Assembly: GCF_008087085.1 (NCBI RefSeq) | Contig: NZ_VIYJ01000001.1 | Span: forward strand, 62,001-126,000 | DNA from: Nocardioides rubriscoriae | GTDB lineage: Bacteria; Actinomycetota; Actinomycetes; Propionibacteriales; Nocardioidaceae | DNA length: 64,000 nt | Direction of reading: 5' to 3' | Shown: positions 50,341 through 59,873 of the stretch, one piece after another | Position numbering within the stretch: position 1 is the stretch's first letter | Layout of the letters: each line of letters starts with the position of its first letter | The notes under the pieces: model-generated | Seen by the model: the letters and a program-made list of their open reading frames with translations, nothing else | What the model was told of the DNA's origin: nothing | The model's database searches: none | Made by a program: the position numbers and the translations under genes

Positions 50341-50922
50341 GTGGACATCACCGGCCTGCTCCCCCTGCGGACCGAGCGCCTCGTGCTGCGCGAGGTGCGC
50401 GACGCGGACGCCGACGCGGTCCTGGGCTACTGCGGCGACGCCGAGGTCACCCGCTACCTCCCGTTCGACGTCCTCGACCGCGAGGGGGTCCTCGCCCGGA
50501 TGCAGCGCTGGCGCGACGACCTGGCCCGCGACCCGGACGACGAGCCCGACCGCGACTGGGCCCTGACCCTGGTCGCCGAGCACGACGGCGCCGTGGTGGG
50601 CGACGTGATGCTGCGGTTGGCGGCCGGCGAGGTGCGCACGGTCGCCGAGCTCGGCTACGTCTTCGACCCGGCGTACGCCGGACGGGGCCTGGCCACCGAG
50701 GCCGCCCGCACCCTGCTCGACCTCGCCTTCGGCACGCTCGGGTGCCACCGGGTCTTCGCCCAGCTCGACCCCCGCAACCACCCCTCGGCCCGGCTCTGCG
50801 AGCGCCTGGGCATGACCCACGAGGCCCATACCCGCCAGGACTGGTGGGGCAAGGGCGAGTGGTCCGACACCTCGGTCTACGGGATCCTGCGCGACGAGTG
50901 GCCCCCGGTCGGCACCGACTGA
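50341..50922 (+). CDS. GNAT N-acetyltransferase, RimJ/RimL-like
   Basis: This 193-residue protein begins LRTERLVLREVRDADADAVL; motif A FDPAYAGRGLATEAARTLLD binds acetyl-CoA, and NHPSARLCERLGMTHEAH is the conserved RimJ/RimL end. The GTG at 50341 follows GATGAT by 6 nt. The substrate could be a ribosomal-protein N-terminus or a small amine. Its end abuts the convergent acyl-CoA ligase gene. Confidence 0.88.
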   Translation: MDITGLLPLRTERLVLREVRDADADAVLGYCGDAEVTRYLPFDVLDREGVLARMQRWRDDLARDPDDEPDRDWALTLVAEHDGAVVGDVMLRLAAGEVRTVAELGYVFDPAYAGRGLATEAARTLLDLAFGTLGCHRVFAQLDPRNHPSARLCERLGMTHEAHTRQDWWGKGEWSDTSVYGILRDEWPPVGTD

Positions 50923-52539
50923 TCAGCCCAGCCCGAGCTGCTCCGCGGAGCGCTCACGCATCTCGACCTTGCGGACCTTGCCGGTGACGGTCATCGGGAA
51001 CTCGTCGACGATCATCACGTAGCGCGGGATCTTGTAGTGCGCGAGCTTGCCGGTCGTGTAGGCACGCACGGCGTCGGCGTCGAGGGGCTCGGCCCCGGCC
51101 CGCATCCGGATCCAGGCGCAGAGCTCCTCGCCGTACTTCTCGTCGGGGACGCCGACGACCTGGACGTCCTCGATGTCGGGGTGGGCGTAGAGGAACTCCT
51201 CGATCTCGCGCGGGTAGATGTTCTCGCCGCCGCGGATGACCATGTCCTTGATGCGGCCCACGATGTTGCAGTAGCCGTCCTCGCGCATCACGGCGAGGTC
51301 GCCGGTGTGCATCCAGCCGTCGGCGTCGATGGCCTCGGCGGTCTTCTCGGCGTCGTCCCAGTAGCCGATCATCACCGAGTAGCCGCGGGTGCAGAGCTCG
51401 CCGGGCTCGCCGCGCTCGACGGTGTCGCCGGTGACGGGGTCGACGACCTTGAGCTCCACGTGCGGGTGCACCCGGCCGATGGTCGCCGTACGCCGGTCGA
51501 GGTCGTCGTCGGCGCGGGTCTGGCAGGAGACCGGAGAGGTCTCGGTCATGCCGTAGGCGATCGACACCTCGGCCATGTGCATGTCGGCGACGCAGCGCTT
51601 CATCACCTCGACCGGGCAGATCGAGCCGGCCATGATGCCGGTGCGCAGCGTCGAGAGGTCGCGCTCGGCGAACGACGGGTCGTGCTGCATCGCGATGAAC
51701 ATGGTCGGGACGCCGTAGACCGCGGTGCAGCGCTCGTCCTCGATCGCCCTCAGGGTCACCGCCGGGTCGAAGGCCGGTCCGGGGATCACCATCGTGGCCC
51801 CGTGGGAGGTGCACCCGAGGTTGGCCATCACCATGCCGAAGCAGTGGTAGAAGGGCACCGGGATGCAGAGCCGGTCCTCGTGGGTCAGGTCGATCGTCTC
51901 GGTGGTGAACCACCCGTTGTTGAGGATGTTGCGGTGGCTGAGCGTGGCGCCCTTGGGCCGCCCGGTCGTGCCGGAGGTGTACTGGATGTTGATCGGGTCG
52001 GTCGGCGACAGCTCCCCCGCGCGTACGTCGAGCGCGTCGGCCGGCAGGTCGGCACCGGCCGCGGCGAGCTCGGCCCAGTCATCGGTGTCGAGGTAGACCG
52101 CGCGCTCCAGCCCGGGGCAGTCGGGCGTGACCTCGTCGACCATGGCGCGGTAGTCGCTGGTCTTGAAGGCCGACGCCGCGAGCAGCCAGCGCAGGCCGCT
52201 CTGGTTGACGGCGTAGGCCAGCTCGTGGGTGCGGTAGGCCGGGTTGACGTTGACCAGCACGACGCCGGCCTTGGCGGTGGCGTACTGGGCGATGGTCCAC
52301 TCGGCGCAGTTGGGCGCCCAGATGCCGACCCGGTCGCCGGTCGCCAGGCCGCCGGCGAGGAGCCCCCGGGCGACCGCGTCGACCTCGGCGCCCAGCTCGG
52401 CCCAGGTCCAACGGCGCCCGGTGGCCACCTCGACCAGCGCCTCGCGGTCGGGCCAGGTCACGACCGTGCGGTCGAACGACGCCCCGATCGTCTCCTCGAG
52501 CAGCGGCTGGTCGGTCTCACCCCGGGCGTAGGAGTCCAT
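50923..52539 (-). CDS. Acyl-CoA synthetase (AMP-forming)
   Basis: This 538-residue adenylate-forming enzyme has the AMP-binding signature [18 protein letters not shown] near residue 185, the A5 motif [11 protein letters not shown]7 [12 protein letters not shown]8 [20 protein letters not shown] and the catalytic Lys near the end ([10 protein letters not shown]). The FHCFGMV-type acyl pocket suggests a medium/long-chain fatty acyl-CoA ligase (FadD/FadK-like). ATG at 52539 follows TACGTT by 6 nt. The exact chain length cannot be told. Confidence 0.9.
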   Translation of the reverse strand: MDSYARGETDQPLLEETIGASFDRTVVTWPDREALVEVATGRRWTWAELGAEVDAVARGLLAGGLATGDRVGIWAPNCAEWTIAQYATAKAGVVLVNVNPAYRTHELAYAVNQSGLRWLLAASAFKTSDYRAMVDEVTPDCPGLERAVYLDTDDWAELAAAGADLPADALDVRAGELSPTDPINIQYTSGTTGRPKGATLSHRNILNNGWFTTETIDLTHEDRLCIPVPFYHCFGMVMANLGCTSHGATMVIPGPAFDPAVTLRAIEDERCTAVYGVPTMFIAMQHDPSFAERDLSTLRTGIMAGSICPVEVMKRCVADMHMAEVSIAYGMTETSPVSCQTRADDDLDRRTATIGRVHPHVELKVVDPVTGDTVERGEPGELCTRGYSVMIGYWDDAEKTAEAIDADGWMHTGDLAVMREDGYCNIVGRIKDMVIRGGENIYPREIEEFLYAHPDIEDVQVVGVPDEKYGEELCAWIRMRAGAEPLDADAVRAYTTGKLAHYKIPRYVMIVDEFPMTVTGKVRKVEMRERSAEQLGLG

Positions 52540-52633
52540 GAGGCGAACGTAACGCGCATCACGTCACGGGACGAGAGCCGGTGGGCTCGTGGCGGGGCGA
52601 GCCGCTGAGGGGCGCTGGCGTACATTCCCTGTC

Positions 52634-53524
52634 GTGCCCGAAGACGACGCGCCGCGCCCGCCGCAGCTGGACAAGTTGCCTCACGACGAGGTGGCGGTCG
52701 CCGACGACGCCGGGGCCGTCCCCGCCGACAGCGTGGCTGCGCCGGCCCCCCGGGAGGCCGACCGCAAGCGCCGGGCCCCGCTGTGGCTCGAGACGGGCAT
52801 CCTGCTCGTCGTCGCGCTCGGCATGGCGCTGATCATCAAGACGTTCCTGGTGCAGGCGTTCTACATCCCGTCGGCCTCGATGGAGCCGGGACTGGTCAAG
52901 AACGACCGCATCCTGGTCCAGAAGGTGTCCTACTGGTTCGGCGGCTCCCCGTCGCGCGGCGACGTGATCGTCTTCGAGGACCCGGGTGACGCCACCCCCG
53001 ACGACGGGTCCGACGACTGGCTCCAGGGGCCCGAGGCCGGACCGCAGACGATCCTGGCCAAGGGCCTGGCGAAGGTCGGGCTCTACCCCACCGGCGGGCA
53101 CCTCGTGAAGCGCGTCATCGGCATCCCCGGCGACACCATCGAGTGCTGCGACGACCAGGGCCGGCTGATGATCAACGGCGTCGCGATCGACGAGGACGAC
53201 TTCATCCGCCCGCAGCCCGACTGCGACGGGCCGATGGTCAGCGCCTGCCAGTACGACTGGAAGGTCACCGTGCCGCCCGACCGGCTCTTCGTGATGGGCG
53301 ACAACCGGGCGGCGTCCGCCGACTCCTCCGACCGCCTGTGCAAGCGACAGATGGAGCAGTGCAACCCCGACGACCCGTCGTCGTTGCCGCCCAACAAGCC
53401 CGACCGGCCGTTCGTGCCGATGACCAACGTCGTCGGCAAGGTCTTCTCGCTGGTCTGGCCGCTCGACCATGCCGGCTTCATCGGCCGGCCCGACGTGTTC
53501 GAGGACGTCCCCGACCCGCAGTGA
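52634..53524 (+). CDS. lepB: Signal peptidase I
   Basis: This 296-residue membrane protease removes signal peptides. About 55 disordered residues precede the helix ETGILLVVALGMALIIKTFL. The catalytic Ser lies in IPSASMEPGL and the Lys in HLVKRVIGIPGD; box E is FVMGDNRAASADSSD. Two large inserts with four to five Cys sit in the beta domain. GTG at 52634 follows TACATT by 7 nt and has no Shine-Dalgarno sequence, so the mRNA is probably leaderless. Confidence 0.94.
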   Translation: MPEDDAPRPPQLDKLPHDEVAVADDAGAVPADSVAAPAPREADRKRRAPLWLETGILLVVALGMALIIKTFLVQAFYIPSASMEPGLVKNDRILVQKVSYWFGGSPSRGDVIVFEDPGDATPDDGSDDWLQGPEAGPQTILAKGLAKVGLYPTGGHLVKRVIGIPGDTIECCDDQGRLMINGVAIDEDDFIRPQPDCDGPMVSACQYDWKVTVPPDRLFVMGDNRAASADSSDRLCKRQMEQCNPDDPSSLPPNKPDRPFVPMTNVVGKVFSLVWPLDHAGFIGRPDVFEDVPDPQ

Positions 53525-53630
53525 GCAGGGTCGGTCCCACCGGGCGATCTCCGACACGGAGCCGGCGTTCCGCACATGCCGAGAGCCGGGTGCGCGCCCT
53601 CATGGTGGTCGACTCTGCCGCCCAGCGGGT

Positions 53631-54047
53631 TCAGGCCGAGGCGGCCTCGGCGGCCGCGGTCAGCGCGGCCAGGGCCAGGGGCGCCTCGGCGGTGACCATC
53701 GGGCCGATGTCGTCGGCACCGGGCCCGACGATCGTGGTCGAGACGGTCACCTCGCTGCCACCGTCGGGCTGCGCGGTCACGACGTGGTCGATGCGGATGA
53801 CCAGGTCGCCCATGGTGAGCTGGTCGAGGTAGCGAGCGCCGGGCTCGACGATCGCGAGCACGACCGGCACCTCGAAGGGGCCGGCGAGGGTCATCGTGCC
53901 GGTGGTGCCCTCCTCGAACGGACCGTCGAGGGCGACCGCGACGACCGAGGGGTCCCAGGTCGGCCAGGTCGACGTGTCGGACCACAGCGCCCACACCGCG
54001 CTCGGCGGCGCGGTGGTCGACACGGTCTGGGAGTGCTCGAAGCTCAT
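53631..54047 (-). CDS. SRPBCC (START/Bet v1-like) protein
   Basis: This 138-residue protein has the start SFEHSQTVSTTAPPSAVWAL and the core TWPTWDPSVVAVALDG ... VTAQPDGGSEVTVSTTIVGP of the polyketide-cyclase/SRPBCC family, which binds hydrophobic ligands in a cavity. The ATG overlaps the stop of the RDD-FHA gene (ATGA), making it the last gene of the PP2C-FHA operon; its link to phospho-signalling is unexplained. Confidence 0.82.
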   Translation of the reverse strand: MSFEHSQTVSTTAPPSAVWALWSDTSTWPTWDPSVVAVALDGPFEEGTTGTMTLAGPFEVPVVLAIVEPGARYLDQLTMGDLVIRIDHVVTAQPDGGSEVTVSTTIVGPGADDIGPMVTAEAPLALAALTAAAEAASA

Positions 54048-55180
54048 GGGGTCTCCTTGTGGACGGTCATGGTGCGGTCGCCGAACCGGACGGTGTCACC
54101 GTCGACGAGGGTGGAGGGCCGCCCGGCGGTCAGCGACTTGGAGACGCCCTGACGGACCACCACGGACCCGTTGGTCGAGCCGCGGTCCATCACGACCAGG
54201 GCACCGTCGGGCACCACCTGGAACTGGGCGTGGGTCTTGGACAGCGACATGTCGGACGAGCGCAGCGGCACCAGGTGTGCGACCGGTTCGCCGGCCCGCC
54301 CCTCCGGGCGGCGTCCGACCAGGGCGAGACCCTCGACGACGAAGGTCTCGCCGGTGTCGAAGGTGACCCGCCACCGGGTGGCGGTCGACGCCACCGGGTC
54401 GGGACGGCGCACCGTGGGGCCGCTGAGGGCGGCGGCCGGTGGCGCGACGGGGGCGGGGGCCACCGGCATGGTCGGTGCCGTGGGCACCGGCGCGGTCGGC
54501 GGACTCGGCGGGGCCTGGGCCGGCGGGGCTGGGGCTGGCGCGGCGGGGGCTGCCGGGACCGGCGGGGCCGCGGTCGGCGGCCCGCTGATCCGGGCCGGGG
54601 CGGGCACGGGGGTCGGCGCCGGGGTCGGGTCGGGGACCGGCGAGGGCATCAGCCGCATCGCGGTCAGGTTGACGATCGCGCGGGGCCGGGGGTCCTCGAC
54701 CGCGGCGACCGGGGCGGGACGTACGTCGACGACCACGGCGTCGGTCATCCGGTCGTGGCCGCCGCGGCGGCGTCCGCCGGGGTCCATGACCGCCGTCCAG
54801 GCCAGCGTCGCCAGCCCCAGGCCGAGCGTCGGCAGCGTGAACATGCCGAGCACGGCGGTGCGCAGCAGCGCCTTGGACAGGCCGATCGGGCCTCCGTCGG
54901 CGGCGCGCACGACCCGCAGCCCGACCAGGGCCTTGCCCGGGGAGGTGCCGGCGACGCCCAGCAGCACGGCGAAGACCAGCGAGACCAGCACGACGGTCGC
55001 GACGATCACGCCCACGCCGACCAGCACGTCGCCGTCGTCGAGGAAGAACCGCCAGGCGAGGTAGGCGGCACCGGCGAAGGTGCCCCAGGCCACGAGGCGG
55101 TCGACCGCGAACGCGTAGAAGCGTCGGTCGAGCTCGGCCGCGGGGTAGGTCGTCGTCGCGGCGGGTGCGGGTGTGCTCAT
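54044..55180 (-). CDS. RDD membrane protein fused to an FHA domain
   Basis: This protein has 378 residues. An RDD domain (about 15-140) opens with DRRFYAFAVDRLVAWG and holds GTSPGKALVGLRVVRAADGG. A ~120-residue Pro/Ala-rich linker leads to an FHA domain (~275-375) with LVGRRPEG, MSLSKTHAQF and DRGSTNGSVV, so the phosphothreonine site (Arg, Ser-His, Asn) is complete. The fusion tethers phospho-recognition to the membrane. It is coupled by ATGA overlaps to the FHA gene upstream and SRPBCC downstream. Confidence 0.9.
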   Translation of the reverse strand: MSTPAPAATTTYPAAELDRRFYAFAVDRLVAWGTFAGAAYLAWRFFLDDGDVLVGVGVIVATVVLVSLVFAVLLGVAGTSPGKALVGLRVVRAADGGPIGLSKALLRTAVLGMFTLPTLGLGLATLAWTAVMDPGGRRRGGHDRMTDAVVVDVRPAPVAAVEDPRPRAIVNLTAMRLMPSPVPDPTPAPTPVPAPARISGPPTAAPPVPAAPAAPAPAPPAQAPPSPPTAPVPTAPTMPVAPAPVAPPAAALSGPTVRRPDPVASTATRWRVTFDTGETFVVEGLALVGRRPEGRAGEPVAHLVPLRSSDMSLSKTHAQFQVVPDGALVVMDRGSTNGSVVVRQGVSKSLTAGRPSTLVDGDTVRFGDRTMTVHKETP

Positions 55181-56606
55181 CGGCGGCCGGTCAAGGGTGC
55201 GTGACCTGGATCGTGACGCCGTCGCCGAGGTTGATGATCGCGCCGGGGATCAGCTGGACGGCGATGCCGGGCTTGAGCTCCTCGGGGGCCAGACCCGGCT
55301 GCACCAGGACGGTGCCGTTGGTCGAGCCCATGTCGGTGACCACGGCGCTGCCGTGGTCGGCGCCCGACCCGGGACGGATCTCGACGTGGGTGGAGGAGAT
55401 CTCCTGCAACGGGCTCGGCACGGTGACCAGGCGCGGCTGGTCGGTGGAGGTGAAGCGACGGGCCTCGGGAGCCCGGCCGACCAGCACGACCCGGTCGACG
55501 TCGACGCTCTCGCCGTGGGAGATGACCAGGCGGGCGACCGAACGGCCGACCCCCTCGGCCATGGGCTGCCCGGGGATGCCGGGCAGCGGCCGTGCGAACT
55601 CGCCCGCGTCGACCCCGATCCGGGTCATCCCGTCGTGGTCGACCGCCTCGGGGGCGCCGGGTGCGGGCTCCGGCTCGGCCACCGGCGGGAACGGCGGGTG
55701 CGGCGGCAGGCCCGGCGGCACCGTCGGGGCGTCGAGGGGTGGCGCGAACGGTGGCGGGGGCGGCGGGGTGCTCCCGGGCCACGCCGGCGGGACCGGCGGC
55801 GGCACCGGGGCGGGCGGGATCGGCGGCAGCCCGGGCGGCGAGGACGGGGTGCCCATGTCGGTGGTGTCGCCGTCGTCGTCGAGGGGCGACGGCTCGGCCG
55901 GCGGGTCGGCCGGCGGGTCGGCCGGCGGGTCGGCCAGCGGGTCGGCCAGCGGGTCGGCCAGCGGGTCGGCGAGGTCGAGCAGCTCGGTCGCGGGCGGCTC
56001 GGGCACGCCCGGCACGGACGCGCCCGGCTCCCCCAGCGGCTCGCCGTGCGGCTCCTCGTACGGCGCCGAGAGCGCGTCGAGCGGTGCTGCCGCGGCCTCC
56101 TCGGGGGCCGCGGGCACCTCCGGCTCCGGCTGCGCCGCGAGGGCGGCGTACGGCGGCTGGTCGACCCGACCGACGCGGACCAGCCCGCCGTGGATCGGCA
56201 GGTCGTCGGCCTCGGGGTCGCTGCCGTCGACGACGACGCTGAGGGCGGTGACGTCGGGCAGCGTGCGCTCGACCCAGGTGGTGACCGTCGAGCCGTCGAG
56301 CTCGGTGGTGGTGCCGGCGGCGGTCACGGTCGCGGTCACCGAGGCACCTCGGACCAGGATCTTGGTCGGCCCCCCGCCGGTGCCGATCAGCACGAACCCC
56401 GGCAGCACGCCGAGCCCGGACTGCAGCAGGGCGTCGAGGACGTCGTCGAAGCCGGCACCGTCGTCGATCTGCGACCACAGCGCAGCGACCCGGGCCTTCT
56501 CGGAGGCCGGCAGCAGGAGGGTGGTGGCGGCCCCGAAGACGCCGAACCACGACCCGGGGCGGTAGGACCACGTGCCCGTGGGCGCTCCGGAGGTCTGCTC
56601 GCTCAT
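55177..56606 (-). CDS. FHA domain protein with Pro-rich repeat linker
   Basis: This protein has 471 residues (476 codons including stop). Residues 1-165 form a globular domain of unknown fold (YRPGSWFGVFGAATTLLLPA ... GGLVRVGRVDQPPYA). A linker to ~330 is rich in Pro, Ala and Asp with an ADPLADPL/ADPPADPP run from 12-bp repeats. A C-terminal FHA domain (~365-471) has LVGRAPEARR, EISSTHVEIR and DMGSTNGTVL. It follows PP2C with an ATGA overlap. It probably reads phosphothreonines that the phosphatase removes; partners are unknown. Confidence 0.88.
55894..55965 (-). repeat. 12-bp tandem repeat (x6) in the FHA linker
   Basis: Six copies of tcggcc(g/a)gcggg, three of each variant, encode the Ala-Asp-Pro-Leu/Pro run. 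Variation in copy number would keep the reading frame. Confidence 0.9.
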
Positions 56607-57436
56607 GGCAGGGCTCCCAGCTTCTGCTCGAGACTCACTCGCTGCGCATCGGAGTCGTAGGGTCGGTCTGCGGCCAATCCCACCACATCGACGACGACGG
56701 CCGTCGCGTTGTCGCGTCCCCCGGCGGCCACGGCTGCGGCCACGACCTGGTCGGCGGCGTCGCGGGGGTCGGAGGTGCGGGCGAGGATCTCGGCGATCAG
56801 GGTGTCGTCGATCATGCCGCTGACGCCGTCGGAGCAGAGCATCAGCCGCTCGGCGCCCGAGAGCGGGAGCACGAAGAAGTCGGCGTCGGCGCGGCCGCGA
56901 CCGCCGAGGGCCCGGGTGATGATGTGGCGCTCGGGGTGCACGGCGGCGTCGTCGCGGGTGATCACCCCGGCCTCGACGAGCTCCTGGACGACGCTGTGGT
57001 CGACGCTGACCTGCTCGAGCACCCCGTCGTTGAGGCGGTAGATGCGCGAGTCACCGAGGTTGGCCAGCAGCCACTTGGGCTCGGTGGACCACTGCGTGGG
57101 CTGCTCGATCAGCAGCGCGACGACCGCGGTGGTGCCGGCGGCGAAGTCGCGCGCACCGCCGGCACGCTGGTGGTCGTCGTACGCGGCGATGCGGGCCTGG
57201 GCCTGCAGGAGGGTCTCGGCGATGACCTCGGGACCCCGGGCGGGGTCGTAGCCGCGGTCGGCCAGGCGCCCGAACTCCTCGACCACGATCCGGCTGGCGA
57301 CGTCGCCGCGGTCGTGGCCGCCCATGCCGTCGGCGACCACGAAGACGGGCGGTGCGACGAGGAACGCGTCCTCGTTGACCTGCCGCACGCGACCGACGTC
57401 GGTGGCGGCGCCGTGGTGCAGCTCGACCCCCGTCAT
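56603..57436 (-). CDS. PP2C-type Ser/Thr protein phosphatase
   Basis: This 277-residue metal-dependent phosphatase has GRVRQVNEDAF near residue 15, VVADGMGGH near 35, NLGDSRIYRL, LCSDGVSGMI and GGRDNATAVVV; the metal-binding Asp residues and Arg are all in place. There is no membrane helix, unlike PstP. The ATG lies at the end of the second of two duplicated mini-ORFs (ATGA overlap), and its stop overlaps the FHA start. It probably reverses the kinase at 9,545 or another STPK (inference). Confidence 0.94.
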   Translation of the reverse strand: MTGVELHHGAATDVGRVRQVNEDAFLVAPPVFVVADGMGGHDRGDVASRIVVEEFGRLADRGYDPARGPEVIAETLLQAQARIAAYDDHQRAGGARDFAAGTTAVVALLIEQPTQWSTEPKWLLANLGDSRIYRLNDGVLEQVSVDHSVVQELVEAGVITRDDAAVHPERHIITRALGGRGRADADFFVLPLSGAERLMLCSDGVSGMIDDTLIAEILARTSDPRDAADQVVAAAVAAGGRDNATAVVVDVVGLAADRPYDSDAQRVSLEQKLGALP

Positions 57437-57507
57437 GCGGGGTCCCCGCGGCGTTGGTCCTCGGGGGAGCGGAGCGGCGGAGAGGGGGAACGCCGTGGGG
57501 TGCTCAT
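57433..57507 (-). CDS. Mini-ORF 2 upstream of PP2C (24 codons)
   Basis: It encodes MSTPRRSPSPPLRSPEDQRR followed by GDPA, and its TGA overlaps the PP2C ATG. It is the downstream copy of a 71-bp tandem duplication. It may be a translated leader peptide; coding is unproven. Confidence 0.35.
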   Translation of the reverse strand: MSTPRRSPSPPLRSPEDQRRGDPA

Positions 57508-57583
57508 GCGGGGTCCCCGCGGCGTCGGTCCTCGCGGGAGCGGAGCGGCGGAGAGGGGGAACGCCGTGGGGTGCTCATGCGGG
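57434..57583. repeat. 71-bp tandem duplication ahead of PP2C
   Basis: Units at 57434-57504 and 57505-57575 differ at about three bases; 8 bases of a third unit follow. The duplication includes the PP2C start codon context. Confidence 0.95.
57504..57578 (-). CDS. Mini-ORF 1 upstream of PP2C (24 codons)
   Basis: It encodes MSTPRRSPSPPLRSREDRRR followed by GDPA, nearly identical to mini-ORF 2, whose ATG its TGA overlaps. The ATG at 57578 lies 7 nt after TAGGGC and has no Shine-Dalgarno sequence, so a leaderless start is possible. Coding is unproven. Confidence 0.35.
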   Translation of the reverse strand: MSTPRRSPSPPLRSREDRRRGDPA

Positions 57584-57585
57584 TG

Positions 57586-57595
57586 GCCCTACCGT
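57586..57595. promoter_or_regulatory. Overlapping divergent -10 elements, PP2C operon / helicase pair
   Basis: GCCCTACCGT holds TACCGT for the plus strand (57590-57595; 7 nt before ATG 57603) and TAGGGC for the minus strand (57586-57591; 7 nt before ATG 57578), sharing the central TA as at 30868-30877. The minus-strand hexamer deviates at its last base. Confidence 0.5.
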
Positions 57596-57602
57596 TGACC
57601 CG

Positions 57603-59873
57603 ATGAGCACCAGGGACGACACCGGACACCGGTCGCTCGCCGACCAGCTGCGCAGCTGGAGCGACGATCGGCTCGCCGGCCTGCTGACCGCCCGTCCTGA
57701 CCTCACCACACCTGCCCCTCACGACTTCGGTCAGCTCGCGTCGCGGGCCACGGTGCGGGCGTCGCTGGCACGTGCCCTCGACACCCTGACCCGGCTCGAG
57801 CTCTCGGTCCTTGATGCCCTGGTCGTCGCGGGCCAAACCACGCCCGCCGACGTGCGCAGCATCATCCACGCCCGGCCCGCCGCTGTCGACGCGACCCTCG
57901 CCCGGCTGCTCGACCTGGCCCTGGTGTGGGAGAGCCGCGGCGGCTTGCGCGCGGTGTCGGGCACCGCCGACGCCCTCGGCACCGGCCCGGGCGCCTCGGG
58001 CCTGCGGCCCCGCTCCCCCGAGGCCCTGGCCCCGGCCGAGGTCACCCGCCGCCTGGCCGAGCTCTCCCCCGCGGCCCGCGCGCTGCTCGACCACGTCGCC
58101 GAGCACGGCGGCGAGGCGACCTCGGGCTCGGCCCGGCTGACGGTGCTGCCCGCCGATGCCGCCACCCCGGCCGAGGAGCTGGTCTCCCGGCGCCTGCTCG
58201 TGCCCAAGCCCGGGAGCCCCGGTGTGGTCCAGCTGCCCGGCGAGGTCGGGATCGCCCTGCGCGGCGGCCACACCACGCGCGAGCCGGTCGACGAGGTGCC
58301 GCCGCTCGCGACGGCCGAGCGGTCGGCCGACCTGGTCGACAAGGTGGCGGCCGGGGCCGCCTTCGAGCTCGTCCGCCGCGTCGAGCTGCTGCTCGACCAC
58401 TGGGGGTCCCACCCGCCGGGGGTGCTGCGCAGCGGCGGCCTCGCGGTGCGCGACCTCAAGGCCGTGACCACGCTGCTGGCCGTCGACCAGCCCACCGCCG
58501 CCCTGGTCGTCGAGACCTGTGCGGCCGCGGGGTTGCTCTCCGCCCGGGCCGACGTGACCGGCGACCAGGTGTGGGTCCCGACCGACGCGTTCGACACCTG
58601 GCTCGACGAGCCCCCGGCCGCGCGGTGGGTCACGCTGGTGCGGGCCTGGCTGGCCAGCTCGCGGCTCCCCGCGCTGGTCGGCACCCGCGACGAGACCGGC
58701 AAGACCCGCAACGCCCTGGCCCCCGAGCTGGCGTCGTACTCGATGCCCGAGTCGCGCGCCGGCACCCTCGCCGCGCTCGCGACGATGCCTGCGGGGGTGG
58801 TGCTGGCCGCCACGACCGGGTTGCCGTCGCTGGTGGAGCAGGTCGCCTGGCACCGCCCGCGCCGGCCGCGCTCGCGCACCCAGCAGGTCGCCTGGACCCT
58901 GACCGAGTCCGCGGCGCTCGGCGTGAGCGGTCTGGACGGCCTGGCCTCCTACGCCCGGGCCCTGGTCGACGGCGGTGACCCCGAGCCGGGCCTGGCGGCG
59001 CTGCTGCCCCAGCCCGTCGACCACGTCCTGATCCAGGCCGACCTGACCGCCGTGGCCCCCGGACCGCTCGAGTCGGCGCTGGCGCGCCAGCTGCAGCTGG
59101 TCGCCGACGTCGAGTCGCGCGGCGGCGCGACGACGTACCGCTTCACGCCCGCCTCTGTACGCCGCGCGCTCGACGTGGGCTGGACCGCGGTCGAGCTGCA
59201 CGACTTCCTCGCCACGGTCTCGCGGACCCCGGTGCCGCAGCCGCTGACCTACCTCGTCGACGACACCGTGCGCACCTTCGGGTCGGTGCGGGTCGGCGCG
59301 GCCGAGTCGTTCCTGCGCGCCGACGACGAGGCGGCGCTCAGCGAGCTGCTCCACCACCCGAAGGCGCGCGGCCTCGGCCTGCGCCGCATCGCCCCGACCG
59401 TGATCGTCTCCAGCACCCCCGTCGACGTGCTGCTCCCCCGGTTGCGCGAGCTCGGGGCCGCCCCGGTGCTCGAGGCAGCCGACGGCACCGTGCAGGTCAC
59501 CCGGCCCGACGTGCTGCGCGCCCGGGTGCCCCGCGAGCGCGGGGCGTCGGCCAAGTCGGTGCGCGAGTCGGCCCGCGTCGCGGCGGTCGTGGCCGCCGTA
59601 CGCTCAGGCGACCGGGCGACGTCGACGCGGCCGCTGGCCCCGGCGACGCCGTTGACCCCGTCGGGGGCGCTGGCCGCGCTGCGCGAGGCGATCGAGGTCG
59701 GCGCGACCGTGCTGATCGGCTACGTCGACAACCAGGGCGTCTCCTCCGACCGGGTCGTCGACCCGATCTCGATCGAGGGCGGGTCGCTCACCGCGCACGA
59801 CCACCGCGCCGACGACGTCCGCGCCTTCGCGGTGCACCGGATCACCACCGTCCAACAGGTCCCCCCGGGATAG
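57603..59873 (+). CDS. Helicase-associated (Helicase_C_3-type) protein
   Basis: This 756-residue protein has helical winged-helix-like segments in the N-terminal half (LTRLELSVLDALVVAGQTTP; ELSPAARALLDHVAEHGG). A conserved central part (PLTYLVDDTVRTFGSVRVGA; VIVSSTPVDVLLPRLRELGA) is typical of the helicase C-terminal-like family. A WYL-like end follows (TVLIGYVDNQGVSSDRVVDP). No Walker motifs are present. It stands next to the XPB helicase, as in M. tuberculosis Rv0862c-Rv0861c from memory, and probably works with it in repair. TACCGT ends 7 nt before ATG. Confidence 0.87.
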   Translation: MSTRDDTGHRSLADQLRSWSDDRLAGLLTARPDLTTPAPHDFGQLASRATVRASLARALDTLTRLELSVLDALVVAGQTTPADVRSIIHARPAAVDATLARLLDLALVWESRGGLRAVSGTADALGTGPGASGLRPRSPEALAPAEVTRRLAELSPAARALLDHVAEHGGEATSGSARLTVLPADAATPAEELVSRRLLVPKPGSPGVVQLPGEVGIALRGGHTTREPVDEVPPLATAERSADLVDKVAAGAAFELVRRVELLLDHWGSHPPGVLRSGGLAVRDLKAVTTLLAVDQPTAALVVETCAAAGLLSARADVTGDQVWVPTDAFDTWLDEPPAARWVTLVRAWLASSRLPALVGTRDETGKTRNALAPELASYSMPESRAGTLAALATMPAGVVLAATTGLPSLVEQVAWHRPRRPRSRTQQVAWTLTESAALGVSGLDGLASYARALVDGGDPEPGLAALLPQPVDHVLIQADLTAVAPGPLESALARQLQLVADVESRGGATTYRFTPASVRRALDVGWTAVELHDFLATVSRTPVPQPLTYLVDDTVRTFGSVRVGAAESFLRADDEAALSELLHHPKARGLGLRRIAPTVIVSSTPVDVLLPRLRELGAAPVLEAADGTVQVTRPDVLRARVPRERGASAKSVRESARVAAVVAAVRSGDRATSTRPLAPATPLTPSGALAALREAIEVGATVLIGYVDNQGVSSDRVVDPISIEGGSLTAHDHRADDVRAFAVHRITTVQQVPPG

